A stretch of 64,000 nt of DNA from CAWAHD01 sp963781785 (GCA_963781785.1 CAWAHD010000002.1:5146001-5210000); one strand, 5' to 3'; counted from the stretch's first letter, positions 28,610-36,120 are shown. Notes: generated from the letters alone by a model not told the origin. Program-made: numbers and translations.

Positions 28610-29740
28610 ATGAAAACCTCCTATCTCTCTCTTACTTCTGTTCTCACGACGGTGTGTGTGCCAACGCTTCTTGGGGAAGAGTTCTCGGCCCGAATCGTCG
28701 ACGGTCGAGGACGGCCACTCTCTGGCGTTGCGGTGGAAATCATTTTGTATGGGCCCCGGGCGGCAGGGGACAAGCACGGCTCTCAGGTAAGCCTTCTCAA
28801 GCTGCGTTCCAACGAAAATGGGATGGTCAGAGGGAATTATGACAAAAAGGCAATCACCGGCGACGCCTTTACCTCCGTCGACTTGAGCAAGGAGGGCTAC
28901 CAGGAAAACACCCACTGGTTTGGTAAGTTTCAAAAAGAGTACGTCCTGAAGCGAGTATTTCGCGAGCCCGACATTGCCCGGATCGCGAAGCTCCCCGACA
29001 AGGCTCGGACCCAGGAATTGAAGGAACTCATGGTGGGAGATCTGGCCGGCGAGATTCTGGAACGAGCATTATTTAAAATGGATCATGCGTTTCGGCCTGC
29101 GCTGCGGGATCTGGTCCAGGACCCCGAATTCGGGATGTACGCGCTTGATCTCCTGGCGTTCATCGGCGTGCCTGAAGACGTCCAGTTAGTCGCCCGGCAC
29201 GTACCGGCCCCGGCGAAGGAGGCGGACGAGAATCGCTGGGCTTACGACGTGGTGAGCGCCATGCTGGAGCCGGCGACCGAGACGGAATGGGCGCTCCTCA
29301 GGAAGTGCGCCTCGGGCGAATACATTGATACCGAGGTCCAAGAGGGTGCGATCCAGACGCTCAAGCTGATCGCTTCTCCAAAGAGCCGGCAGATTCTTAC
29401 GGCCTTAAGACCGAAAGACGACGATCTGGCTTCATTCACGAAGGAAGCGATCGCCTATATCGATTCCAAGCCGGCTCCTCTGTCGGACCGCAACCTGGTC
29501 GAGCTGGGGAAGCGGGTGGCCTCGGCGGTCAAGGTCGGCAAGTGGCAAGGGAACCGAGAGCCTGATTACAACGAGAGACGCGATAAGGCCGTCATTATTC
29601 TTGATTTTGCCAAGGGCAGGGAGAGCATCACGTTCACGGCCATGTTCCAGGAGGTGGGCGGGCTGTGGAAGATGCGCGGGGTTCGTCTGTTTTCGCTCGG
29701 CACTCTGGCTGTTTCCGTTGACGACGAGCCCGGCGACTAG
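28610..29740 (+). CDS. Secreted protein with Cna-B/regulatory-like and HEAT-like parts
   Basis: 376 residues with an N-terminal signal peptide (MKTSYLSLTSVLTTVCVPTL). Next comes a carboxypeptidase-regulatory-like strand set (FSARIVDGRGRPLSGVAVEI), then a helical part with HEAT-like spacing (RPALRDLVQDPEFGMYALDL, GAIQTLKLIASPKSRQIL). The C-terminus (FTAMFQEVGGLWKMRGVRLF) resembles an uptake or nuclear-transport-factor-like strand. I do not recognise the family. It precedes the Ro/Y RNA locus by about 170 bp on the same strand, but a small hairpin at 29825-29840 lies between, so it may be a separate unit. Confidence 0.6.
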   Translation: MKTSYLSLTSVLTTVCVPTLLGEEFSARIVDGRGRPLSGVAVEIILYGPRAAGDKHGSQVSLLKLRSNENGMVRGNYDKKAITGDAFTSVDLSKEGYQENTHWFGKFQKEYVLKRVFREPDIARIAKLPDKARTQELKELMVGDLAGEILERALFKMDHAFRPALRDLVQDPEFGMYALDLLAFIGVPEDVQLVARHVPAPAKEADENRWAYDVVSAMLEPATETEWALLRKCASGEYIDTEVQEGAIQTLKLIASPKSRQILTALRPKDDDLASFTKEAIAYIDSKPAPLSDRNLVELGKRVASAVKVGKWQGNREPDYNERRDKAVIILDFAKGRESITFTAMFQEVGGLWKMRGVRLFSLGTLAVSVDDEPGD

Positions 29741-29912
29741 AAATGACCGGGGCCAGGTTGTCGAGGGGATTCCGCCACACCAAGTACGGGCATTCACGTC
29801 GACTCGGCAGGATTGCTCATCCTCCCGGGAAGAATCCCGGACTCACCGCGAACATTTCGGCGGGGTCGTGCGTCTTTACTCTTGCATGATCCGCTGTCAC
29901 AGGCGGACTTGT

Positions 29913-30073
29913 CGAAGGCTTGCATCCGACCGCGAGAGCTTACAAACTGGCAAGACTGGCCCGTGGGGCCGGTCGTAGGTTCGAATCCTACCCTCCTCCC
30001 CTCGGTCCACCCGCGGGGTGGGTCGTGGGGAGGAGGGGAATCGCTCTTGGAACTTGTGCGGGCTTTCGTTTTT
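29913..30073 (+). ncRNA. Y-RNA-like RNA A with permuted tRNA-like module
   Basis: The ends pair over 11 positions (29913-29923 with 30058-30068, three G-U) and are followed at once by TTTTT, as in an intrinsic terminator. Inside, after an internal loop containing CCGACCGC, a short helix pairs AGAGC (29935-29939) with GCTCT (30043-30047). The strand then reads TTACAAAC, a 9-bp hairpin (29954-29974), a tRNA-type T-arm (GTAGG-TTCGAAT-CCTAC, 29975-29991), and a 10-bp acceptor-like stem (29992-30001 with 30027-30036) closed by a loop that has its own hairpin. A clear D-stem is missing, but GGAATC occupies its place. The arrangement matches YrlA-type Y RNAs, in which tRNA elements occur in permuted order. 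Confidence 0.68.
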
Positions 30074-30119
30074 CGCAATCATTTCCCGATCGTGACGCGG
30101 CGAGCTTGAGGAGGCAATC

Positions 30120-30346
30120 ATGGCCGAATTGTTGAATGACGGGGCCGTCTTGCACGTCCGCTTCGACGGCCGCAGCCTCGACATCCCGCTCGATGATCTC
30201 GACATCGGTCCCGGCTCCGATGATCGCGAGATCAAGCAGCGCTGGCGCGCCGCCTCGAGGTGCCTGAGGCAAAGCTGCGCGACTACGTTGTTGACCGGCA
30301 CCAGACCGGCAATCTGACCGTCCGGCCCGAGGCCGTGTTCGGTTGA
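30120..30346 (+). CDS. 75-residue beta-grasp-like (ubiquitin-like) protein ending in VFG (frameshift)
   Basis: ATG 30120 follows TGAGGAGG. The first frame gives AVLHVRFDGRSLDIPLDDLD and DDREIKQ; after one missing base near 30240 it continues ALARRLEVPEAKLRDYVVDR, HQTGNLTVRPEAVFG, then TGA. The predicted order strand-strand-helix-strand-strand, the length of 75 and the C-terminal Gly fit a ubiquitin/ThiS/MoaD-like fold. Proteins of that fold are adenylated at the C-terminal Gly by ThiF/E1-like enzymes, and one is encoded 3.4 kb downstream together with a JAB peptidase. It ends in a single Gly, not Gly-Gly. The fold is inferred, not proven, and the family is not one I recognise with certainty. 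Confidence 0.55.
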
Positions 30347-30363
30347 TCCGATATTCAAGCAGC

Positions 30364-30518
30364 CAGCCCGTACCCAACGGCTCAAGCGTACAAACAACTC
30401 CTTCATAAGGAAGAGGTTGGAGGTTCGAATCCTCCCGGGGCCATTCCTCCATACGAGGCCCTGTAGCTCAATGGTAGAGCGCTTGGTTTTTCCCGCTTTT
30501 GCGACTAGTACGGGTCTG
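30364..30518 (+). ncRNA. Y-RNA-like RNA B with nearly complete permuted tRNA domain
   Basis: Ends pair as CAG-CCCGTAC (30364-30373) with GTACGGG-T-CTG (30508-30518). An inner helix pairs CAAGC (30383-30387) with GCTTG (30481-30485), followed by TACAAAC as in RNA A. Then come a hairpin TCCTT-CAT-AAGGA (30399-30411), a T-arm GGAGG-TTCGAAT-CCTCC (30419-30435), acceptor 3' strand CGGGGCC (30436-30442), a 14-base closing loop, acceptor 5' strand GGCCCTG (30457-30463), TA, and a canonical D-arm GCTC-AATGGTA-GAGC (30466-30480). Every tRNA element except the anticodon arm is there, but the 3' half precedes the 5' half. It lies directly upstream of the Ro60-like gene, as Y RNAs often do. Confidence 0.75.
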
Positions 30519-30547
30519 GACTTCATCCGGGATAGGAGGGCGACATC

Positions 30548-32116
30548 ATGGCAGCGCGCGAACAGGACCCCCGGCTGGAGATCTTGAACACGCTCCTGAC
30601 CACGCCGCACCGCAAGCTCGAGCAGGTCTGGCCTGTCCACCGCAAGCTGGTCGAGCAGGACCCACGTTTCTACGTCCGCCTGGCCGCCTGGTATCACGAC
30701 CACGGGGATGTCCGCGACCACAAGGAGATGTTCATCGTCACGCTGGTTCTGAGCACTTTCGAAGGGCATCGCGATGTCGGCCTGGCCCTCTTGCGCGGCC
30801 TGCCGCCGTACCAGGTGGTTCGGGTGCTCGACTTCATCCACGGCCGCAAGGCGACGCGGAAGGTCAAGGCTGCCGCGCCGCCTGATCGGAAGGCGCGCAA
30901 AGGTGCGAAGGCCGGCGCTCCTCAGGCGAATGCCGCCGGGGCATCTCCGCCTGTGGCGACGGTCGTGGAGGAGTTTGGCCTGTTCCGCAACCCGCCGCGC
31001 GCGCTGCGGACCGAGATCACGCGGTATCTGCGCGAGCGCGAGGCCGACCCTGAGTGGTTCGACAGCACCGCGCTCATTGCGCGGAAGGCGCTCAAGCGAA
31101 TGTACGCGCTCTTGCACGTGCCGCCGGGTGAGCGGGCACAGAAGATCCTGTTCGATGAAAATCCGCCGGCTGACAGCCGGCTGCTCGCCTTCAAGATGCT
31201 GATCAAGGCCGCGAGTCCCGCCGACCAGGCCTGCGCGATCATGGAGCATGCGATCCCCTACCGGGTGGCCGCCACGGTCATCAAGCAGATGACCCCGACG
31301 GTCTTGCTCGCTCTGATCGAGCGCATGAGCCCTCAGGAGTTGATCAACAACCTGGGCGGACTCAAGCGCCGGGGGGCGTTTGACAATGCGGATCTGAAGT
31401 CCCTGATCGAGGCCAAGCTGGCTCTTGCCAAGACGGCCGGACGCGTCAGCGCGTTCAAGGCCGAAGAGGCCATCAAGGCGTCCGATCTTTCCGCCGAAGT
31501 CCGCCGCACGCTGGAGGAAGTCGCCGACGCGCAGGTCAAAGCCAAGGGCCGGATCGACCGGCCGACGGCTCTTCTGATCGACAAGTCGGGGTCGATGAAC
31601 GTGGCGATCGAACTGGGCAAGCGAATCGGTGCGCTGGTCTCGAGCGTCAGCGCGCAGGCGCTTTACGTCTACGCCTTCGACACGGTCGCCTACCCGATCG
31701 AGTCTGCCGGTGCCGACCTTGCCGCCTGGCAGAAGGCGCTCGCCGGGATCACGGCGGGCGGGAACACGTCGTGCGGAGTGGCCCTCGAGACCATGCGGCG
31801 CAAGCGGCAATATGTCGAGCAGATCATCGTGGTCACCGACGAAGAGGAGAACACCCCTCCCCTCTTCGTGGAAACGTTGAAGAAGTACCGCGAGGAGGTG
31901 AAGGCCGACCCGACCGTGTGCTTCGTCCGCACGCCCGGCGCGCGGACCCTGCTGGAGGACCAGTGCCGCGCGGCGGGGATCATGGCGGATGCATTTCAGT
32001 TCACGGGCGATTACTACGCTTTGCCGAACCTGGTGCCGCTTCTGTCCCGGCCGTCGAAGCTGGACCTCCTGATGGAAATCCTGGAGTACCCGCTGCCGGC
32101 CCGCAAGCCGGCCTGA
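30548..32116 (+). CDS. rsr: Ro60/TROVE-like RNA-binding protein with C-terminal vWA domain
   Basis: 522 residues from ATG 30548, with AGGAGGG seven bases upstream. Residues about 1-310 are helical repeats (LNTLLTTPHRKLEQVWPVHR, FYVRLAAWYHDHGDVRDHKE, LLRGLPPYQVVRVLDFIHG, MTPTVLLALIERMSPQELIN). Residues about 330-515 are a vWA domain with the MIDAS set ALLIDKSGSMN, the Thr in GGNTSCGVAL and the Asp in IIVVTDEEENT. A helical ring plus vWA is the architecture of Ro60 and bacterial Rsr, which bind Y RNAs and misfolded RNAs and hand them to nucleases. The assignment rests on this architecture and on the surrounding Y-like RNAs; sequence similarity of the N-terminal part to TROVE is recalled, not tested. 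Confidence 0.68.
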   Translation: MAAREQDPRLEILNTLLTTPHRKLEQVWPVHRKLVEQDPRFYVRLAAWYHDHGDVRDHKEMFIVTLVLSTFEGHRDVGLALLRGLPPYQVVRVLDFIHGRKATRKVKAAAPPDRKARKGAKAGAPQANAAGASPPVATVVEEFGLFRNPPRALRTEITRYLREREADPEWFDSTALIARKALKRMYALLHVPPGERAQKILFDENPPADSRLLAFKMLIKAASPADQACAIMEHAIPYRVAATVIKQMTPTVLLALIERMSPQELINNLGGLKRRGAFDNADLKSLIEAKLALAKTAGRVSAFKAEEAIKASDLSAEVRRTLEEVADAQVKAKGRIDRPTALLIDKSGSMNVAIELGKRIGALVSSVSAQALYVYAFDTVAYPIESAGADLAAWQKALAGITAGGNTSCGVALETMRRKRQYVEQIIVVTDEEENTPPLFVETLKKYREEVKADPTVCFVRTPGARTLLEDQCRAAGIMADAFQFTGDYYALPNLVPLLSRPSKLDLLMEILEYPLPARKPA

Positions 32117-32132
32117 ACGGGGCTCACCCGAC

Positions 32133-32244
32133 CAACCGTGGCCCGCGCCCCACCCCTGGAGCGTACAAACCAAGCCTGAAAGCTGGTCCCTCGAAAGGAC
32201 CTGGTCAACTCCGCTCTGAAAACTCGCGCGGGCCCTGGTTGTTT
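32133..32244 (+). ncRNA. Y-RNA-like RNA C
   Basis: Ends pair over 16 positions with a single mismatch (32133-32148 with 32226-32241), followed by TTT. An inner helix pairs GAGCG (32159-32163) with CGCTC (32212-32216); the 5' strand continues TACAAAC, the same motif as in RNAs A, B and D. The core is a T-arm-like hairpin, GGTCC-CTCGAAA-GGACC (32185-32201). No acceptor-like or D-arm-like part is visible, so this RNA would be a shorter form. It starts 17 bp after the stop of the Ro60-like gene. Confidence 0.58.
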
Positions 32245-32285
32245 CGTCTTGTCCAATCCCTGGATCGCGGTTTACGATGGGGAAG

Positions 32286-32364
32286 CTGGGACGCGCTGCC
32301 CGACCGCAAGAGCTTACAAACCGGAAACGTTTCAACAGCTCTTGGAACTTGCAACGAGTCCCGG
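32286..32364 (+). ncRNA. Y-RNA-like RNA D, minimal form
   Basis: Ends pair over 7 bp (32286-32292 with 32358-32364). The inner helix AAGAGCT (32308-32314) / AGCTCTT (32337-32343) is perfect. Its 5' strand CCGACCGCAAGAGCTTACAA is almost identical to RNA A, and its 3' strand GCTCTTGGAACTTG is identical to RNA A over that length. The apical loop contains GAAACGTTTC and no tRNA-like part. About 79 nt, comparable to small eukaryotic Y RNAs. The shared strands are the likely Ro-binding site. Confidence 0.58.
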
Positions 32365-32414
32365 TTCTTGTGCGATCAACTCGATCTCCTTGCGAGCGTG
32401 GTGCAAATTCTGCC

Positions 32415-33335
32415 GTGCCGTCACCGAACCGGCTCCGCGAAACCCTGGAGCGGTTGGCTGCGGCTGAGGAGCGCGCCTTCGCCACGGAGTTTCTGGCGCC
32501 GATCTTGCGCGGCGGAGTAGTCCAGGTCCGCATCGCCGGCGTCATTTGCCGGCTCAAGGTCCAGCCGGACCCCTTCGAGGGTTGGGGCGTGTTCCGGCCG
32601 ACCTCGCCGGCGACCGCAGAACTGGTCCGGCCGGCCGGGCTCGCCGAGCGGCGCAAATACCTGGATCTCCTGCCTGTTCTGCGTGTGGTCGTTTGCCTGC
32701 GGGAACACGACCAGTGGTTTGCCATTCCGGCAAACCGGGCGGATGCACGGTTCCGGGTCGATGGACTCGTGCCCGTCCGTTTGATCGAGGAAGCTCAACT
32801 CTTCGATGTCCTGCTGACGCGGTTCGATGGTGGGCAGTGCTGGTACGATGAGATCGACCCGCGACGCGACCCGGGCACGGCGGCCTACCTGCGCGAGTCG
32901 CTCGGCCGGATGATCGAGCCTGAGCAGTTGAGCCGGTCCGGCCTGACAGCCGAGGAACGTGCGGCGTACGTCCTCAACTATGCTCCCAGGCTCCAAGCCG
33001 AAGAGGAGGCCCGGCGCGACCGGATCGAGGAACGGCTCCGTGCGGCTCTCTCCCACGCCGGCGCCGCGTTCCGGGGTTACCAGGACCGAGGCGACGTCTA
33101 CCGTGTGACCTACGAGGTCGACGGACGCCGGCACTCCTCTGTCGTTGCCCGGCAGGACCTGTCCGTCCAGGTCGCCGGCATCTGCCTGAGCGGCGAAGAC
33201 CACGACTTCGACCTGCAAAGCCTGGTTGGCGTGCTCAGGCAGGCTCAGGAAGGCGGCGAAGCGGTGCGGGTCGGCTTCGAGAACGCCGGCATGCCGGAGG
33301 AAGACGATTGGGACGCGCATCCCCCCGCTCCGTGA
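32415..33335 (+). CDS. Unknown protein of the Ro/Ubl locus, about 306 residues
   Basis: I place the start at GTG 32415, reading VPSPNRLRETLERLAAAEER; the frame is open back to 32277, but that part is RNA D. The protein has an N-terminal helix, a strand-rich domain (GGVVQVRIAGVICRLKVQPD, WGVFRPTSPATAELV), a region DLLPVLRVVVCLREHDQWFA, a block LTRFDGGQCWYDEIDPRRDP with a single conserved-looking Cys, a long charged helix (RLQAEEEARRDRIEERLRAA), and a C-terminal YRVTYEVDGRRHSSVV domain. No family recognised. It ends with a GTGA overlap to the JAB gene, so it belongs to the same operon. An E2-like or adaptor role is possible but unsupported. Confidence 0.7.
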   Translation: MPSPNRLRETLERLAAAEERAFATEFLAPILRGGVVQVRIAGVICRLKVQPDPFEGWGVFRPTSPATAELVRPAGLAERRKYLDLLPVLRVVVCLREHDQWFAIPANRADARFRVDGLVPVRLIEEAQLFDVLLTRFDGGQCWYDEIDPRRDPGTAAYLRESLGRMIEPEQLSRSGLTAEERAAYVLNYAPRLQAEEEARRDRIEERLRAALSHAGAAFRGYQDRGDVYRVTYEVDGRRHSSVVARQDLSVQVAGICLSGEDHDFDLQSLVGVLRQAQEGGEAVRVGFENAGMPEEDDWDAHPPAP

Positions 33336-33733
33336 CGACGACGGTCGAGCAGTACGGGACGCTCGTCGGCCGGCGGCGCGGACGCATCTGGTTCACGCGC
33401 CGTGTCCAGTTTTGCGAGGGCAACGCGACGAGCGTTCCATTTGACGGCCTGGGCGTTCTCAAGCGCGAGGAGAGTCGAGGCGATGTGCTGGGATTCTTCC
33501 ACACGCATCCGGACGGTCCCCCGCTGCCGAGCAAACGAGACGTCCGGACCATGCGCGCCTGGTGCTCGGCGTTCGGAAAGCCGTTACTGTGTGTGATTGC
33601 CAGTCCCGAAGGCCTGGCTGGTTTCCGGTTCGAGGATGATGGGTCGAGCGGCGCCGAGCTTGCGATGGTCGAGCTATTTCCCCGCGGCGTGTTGATTGGA
33701 GTCGAGTCCGATGCCCGACAAGTTCCACCATGA
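33332..33733 (+). CDS. JAB/MPN (JAMM) metallopeptidase
   Basis: About 133 residues from GTG 33332, whose codon overlaps the upstream TGA. The zinc motif is complete: VLGFFHTHPDGPPLPSKRDV gives His-x-His-Pro-x6-Ser-x2-Asp, and a Glu lies upstream in the FCEGNATSV / LKREESRGD region. JAMM enzymes cleave isopeptide or peptide bonds after ubiquitin-like C-termini; bacterial forms process Ubl precursors or remove them from targets. The next gene is a ThiF/E1 homologue that overlaps by 23 bp, the typical pairing of bacterial Ubl-modification systems. No other domain is fused. Confidence 0.85.
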   Translation: MTTTVEQYGTLVGRRRGRIWFTRRVQFCEGNATSVPFDGLGVLKREESRGDVLGFFHTHPDGPPLPSKRDVRTMRAWCSAFGKPLLCVIASPEGLAGFRFEDDGSSGAELAMVELFPRGVLIGVESDARQVPP

Positions 33734-34361
33734 GCGGATCTATCGCGGACCCGGGCCGCTATCTCGGCTCGGTTCGGTCTCGATCAGTCTCTGCGGCGCA
33801 GGAGCTTTGGGATCACTCCTGGCCGATAACCTGGCGCGTCAAGGTTTCCGCCTCGGGAAGGTGATCGACCGCGACCGCGTCGAACAGCACAATGTCGGCA
33901 CCCAGCTTTACGGCGAAGCGGAGGTCGGCGCGTGGAAAGTCGAGGCCCTGCGCGGCCGCCTGTTTCGCACCGCCGGCGTCGAGGTCGAGGCCGTCGCCAA
34001 GGAACTGACCGAGCGAAACGCGAGGAGCCTCTTGAAAGGCGCTGGCGTCGTGGTCGATACGTTTGACAACTCCGCTGCTCGCCGGCTCGTGCAAGAACAC
34101 TGCCGGGCGGCGGCCATTCCCTGCCTCCACGCCGGCCTCCATGCCGACTACGCCGAGGTGATCTGGGACGAGGACTACCGTGTTCCTCGCGACGTGGTGG
34201 GCGACGTCTGCGATTATCCGCTGGCCCGCAACCTGGTGCTTCTGGCGGTCGCCGTCGCCTCGGAGGGCTTGATCCGTTTCGTCGTCGACGGTTCCAAGAC
34301 GGGCTGGTCGGTCACCCTCCGCGATTTCGCGATCAAAGCGCTCGAGGCGGTGTCGGGATGA
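33711..34361 (+). CDS. ThiF/E1-like adenylyltransferase
   Basis: About 216 residues from ATG 33711 (MPDKFHHERIYRGPGPL). The Rossmann motif is SISLCGAGALGSLLADNLAR, followed by LGKVIDRDRVEQHNVGTQLY (acidic ribose-binding residue and the Asn-x-Gly-x-Q pattern), AWKVEALRGRLF and VVVDTFDNSAARRLVQEHCR. These belong to the E1/ThiF/MoeB fold, which adenylates the C-terminal Gly of a ubiquitin-like partner. The protein is short and has no CxxC zinc pairs; VGDVCDYPL holds a Cys near the usual catalytic loop. The natural substrate candidate is the 75-residue protein at 30120. It is the last gene of the operon. Confidence 0.85.
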   Translation: MPDKFHHERIYRGPGPLSRLGSVSISLCGAGALGSLLADNLARQGFRLGKVIDRDRVEQHNVGTQLYGEAEVGAWKVEALRGRLFRTAGVEVEAVAKELTERNARSLLKGAGVVVDTFDNSAARRLVQEHCRAAAIPCLHAGLHADYAEVIWDEDYRVPRDVVGDVCDYPLARNLVLLAVAVASEGLIRFVVDGSKTGWSVTLRDFAIKALEAVSG

Positions 34362-34386
34362 TGACGCCGCAATCGGCCAGGTCGGG

Positions 34387-34668
34387 CTATTCGTAATCGA
34401 TCGAGGATGACACGAGCTTCCGTTGGTCGTCATCGCGCACGAACACGACAATCTTGTTCGCGGCGACCGCTTCCCTGTATTGGTTTGTCAACAAGGCTTG
34501 GCTGCGGATGCTCAATTCGTGCCTGAAGGCCTCGTAGGGGTAGACATAGATCCGTTGCTCACGGATGTCGAAGAGGACGATCGGCTTCTCGTTTTCAAAA
34601 CGCCTGTACGCACTGACAATCATGTCGAGATGTTCCTCGACCGCGGCCCACAAATCGTCCTGTGGCAT
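34387..34668 (-). CDS. Small conserved-looking hypothetical protein
   Basis: 93 residues from ATG 34668, reading MPQDDLWAAVEEHLDMIVSA, then PIVLFDIREQRIYVYPYEAF and a C-terminal IVVFVRDDDQRKLVSSSIDY. The strand and helix alternation and the normal codon use suggest a real protein. It is convergent with the E1-like gene after 25 bp. I do not recognise the family. Confidence 0.55.
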   Translation of the reverse strand: MPQDDLWAAVEEHLDMIVSAYRRFENEKPIVLFDIREQRIYVYPYEAFRHELSIRSQALLTNQYREAVAANKIVVFVRDDDQRKLVSSSIDYE

Positions 34669-34997
34669 CGGTGCAATCTCCCCCGCCTCTCAACCAATTC
34701 GAGCCGTTGCAGCTCCGGGCAGACCATCCCGACGCGCAAGCGAGCGTAAAGCGAACCATCGCTTGCCCTTCGGGCTAGCGTGGTCGCCGGGACGCGTCCG
34801 AAAAGTGTTACCCAAACAGGCGCGCGATTGAACCAGGCCGTCGCTCATCGTGAGTGTTCGCTGCGGCTCGCCAAGTTTTTCATCGAATTCGTAACCGGTA
34901 TGACGGTAGAGTCCACTATACAATTGAAGCGGAACCGTTTGCTGCGCCGGGCGTCCGGACGCGATAGATCGACGCAAGAGACAGGGTGGAATCCAGT
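34669..34997. other. Divergent intergenic region upstream of an ECF sigma gene
   Basis: About 330 bp between two divergent genes. A TATACA at 34917-34922 lies 75 bp before the sigma gene but has no good -35 at the right distance. No gene seen. Confidence 0.35.
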
Positions 34998-35999
34998 ATG
35001 ACTAGCGCGGTCTTGCACAGGCATAGCAAGCATGAGGTGAACGACCGTGCCGAGGCGATCTCGGACGGGAACTTGCTGGAGCAATTCCTCACCGGAGCGG
35101 AGGTCGAGTCTCAGGAAGCGTTTCGGGCTCTGGTCGTGCGTCACGGGCCAATGGTCTTCGGCATCTGCCGTCACGTGCTGCACGAGGAACACGAGGCCGA
35201 AGACGCGTTCCAGGCGACCTTTCTGGTGCTGGCGCAGAAGGGGAGCACGATTCGAAATCGAAGAGTGCTGGCTGGCTGGCTTCACGAAGTTGCCCACCGA
35301 ATCGCGATCAAGGCGCGCTACAGTGCGGTCCGCCGGCGCAATCATGAAAGGCAAGCCATGGCGATGTCGCCCCCAGAAACCACTCCCGGCGAAGAGAGCG
35401 AATTCGCGGCGTGGAACGAGCTCCGGCCCGTCTTACACGCCGAAGTCGACAGGTTGCCGGACAAGTACCGCGTTCCGGTGATCTTGAGCTACCTGGAGGG
35501 CAAGACGAATGAAGAAGTCGCCGCGATCCTGGCGTGGCCGGTAGGCACGGTCAAGGGCCGGCTGTCGCGTGCTCGGGATCTGCTCCGGTCCCGGCTGGCG
35601 CGCCGCGGGCTGGCCTTGTCGGCGGCCTTCCTTCTGACCGCGCTCTCACGGGGCAGAGTATTCGCCGAAGTCGTTCCGGCCGAGCTCGTCAAGCGAACCG
35701 TGCGACTTGCCGGCCACTACGGCCGCCGGCCGGCTCCGCCTGGAGTGGATTCTGGAGACCGGGAGCCCGAGACCGAGGTGGCCCTTCCCGAAAAGCTCGA
35801 CGCATTGATCCGGGTCGATCCCAAATTCATGTCTCTCCGCCGCAAGGCCAGTGGCTGGCTGCTGACCGCAGCCGTTTTCCTCACGCTGTCGGCCGGGATC
35901 GGTGTTGCCGCGGCGAAGGCTGGCGGCTTGTCGAACCTGCGGTCGGCTCTGTCCGAGCTCTTACCGGCTGGATTTGGTATCGGGCCGCGGTGCCACTGA
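34998..35999 (+). CDS. ECF sigma factor with C-terminal membrane helix
   Basis: About 333 residues from ATG 34998 (GTG 34986 also possible). Region 2: EAFRALVVRHGPMVFGICRH and EEHEAEDAFQATFLVLAQKG. Region 4: LPDKYRVPVILSYLEGKTNE and WPVGTVKGRLSRARDLLRSR. A hydrophobic stretch at about 205-225 (LALSAAFLLTALSRG) and a membrane helix near the end (ASGWLLTAAVFLTLSAGIGV) follow. This is the common planctomycete ECF type in which the extension itself may act as the tether or anti-sigma part. Unlike the three giant copies, only about 25 residues lie beyond the helix. Confidence 0.85.
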   Translation: MTSAVLHRHSKHEVNDRAEAISDGNLLEQFLTGAEVESQEAFRALVVRHGPMVFGICRHVLHEEHEAEDAFQATFLVLAQKGSTIRNRRVLAGWLHEVAHRIAIKARYSAVRRRNHERQAMAMSPPETTPGEESEFAAWNELRPVLHAEVDRLPDKYRVPVILSYLEGKTNEEVAAILAWPVGTVKGRLSRARDLLRSRLARRGLALSAAFLLTALSRGRVFAEVVPAELVKRTVRLAGHYGRRPAPPGVDSGDREPETEVALPEKLDALIRVDPKFMSLRRKASGWLLTAAVFLTLSAGIGVAAAKAGGLSNLRSALSELLPAGFGIGPRCH

Positions 36000-36120
36000 G
36001 TTTTCGTCGCGAGGGTCGCTTGGGCCCAGCGTGTTTGGCCAGCCAGCGGGGTATTCCGCACTGGCCAGGGCCAGCGCCCCTCGCTGGCGCGTCGGGCGAG
36101 TGTGGGCGCGATCGTGGCCT
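36000..36120. repeat. REP-like repeat with CGCCAGCG palindromes
   Basis: The stretch after the sigma gene contains several overlapping inverted blocks (CTGGCCAG, GGCCAGCGCC, CGCTGGCGCG) and, read leftward, encodes the peptide LARRASEG that is scattered through planctomycete genomes in non-coding repeats. No gene is supported. It may serve as a transcription end for both flanking genes. Confidence 0.45.

Noticed and set aside
29825..29840. Intrinsic terminator after the 28610-29740 gene (CCGGGA-AGAA-TCCCGG)
   Set aside because: The hairpin is only 6 bp and has no T-run after it, so it is not listed as a terminator.
30383..30485. A permuted tRNA gene (T-arm and acceptor 3' strand before acceptor 5' strand and D-arm), perhaps tRNA-Met because of CAT in a hairpin
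   Set aside because: The CAT hairpin (TCCTT-CAT-AAGGA) is a 3-base loop, not a 7-base anticodon loop, and the acceptor is closed by a loop. The shared motifs with RNAs A, C and D and the Ro60-like neighbour fit a Y RNA better.
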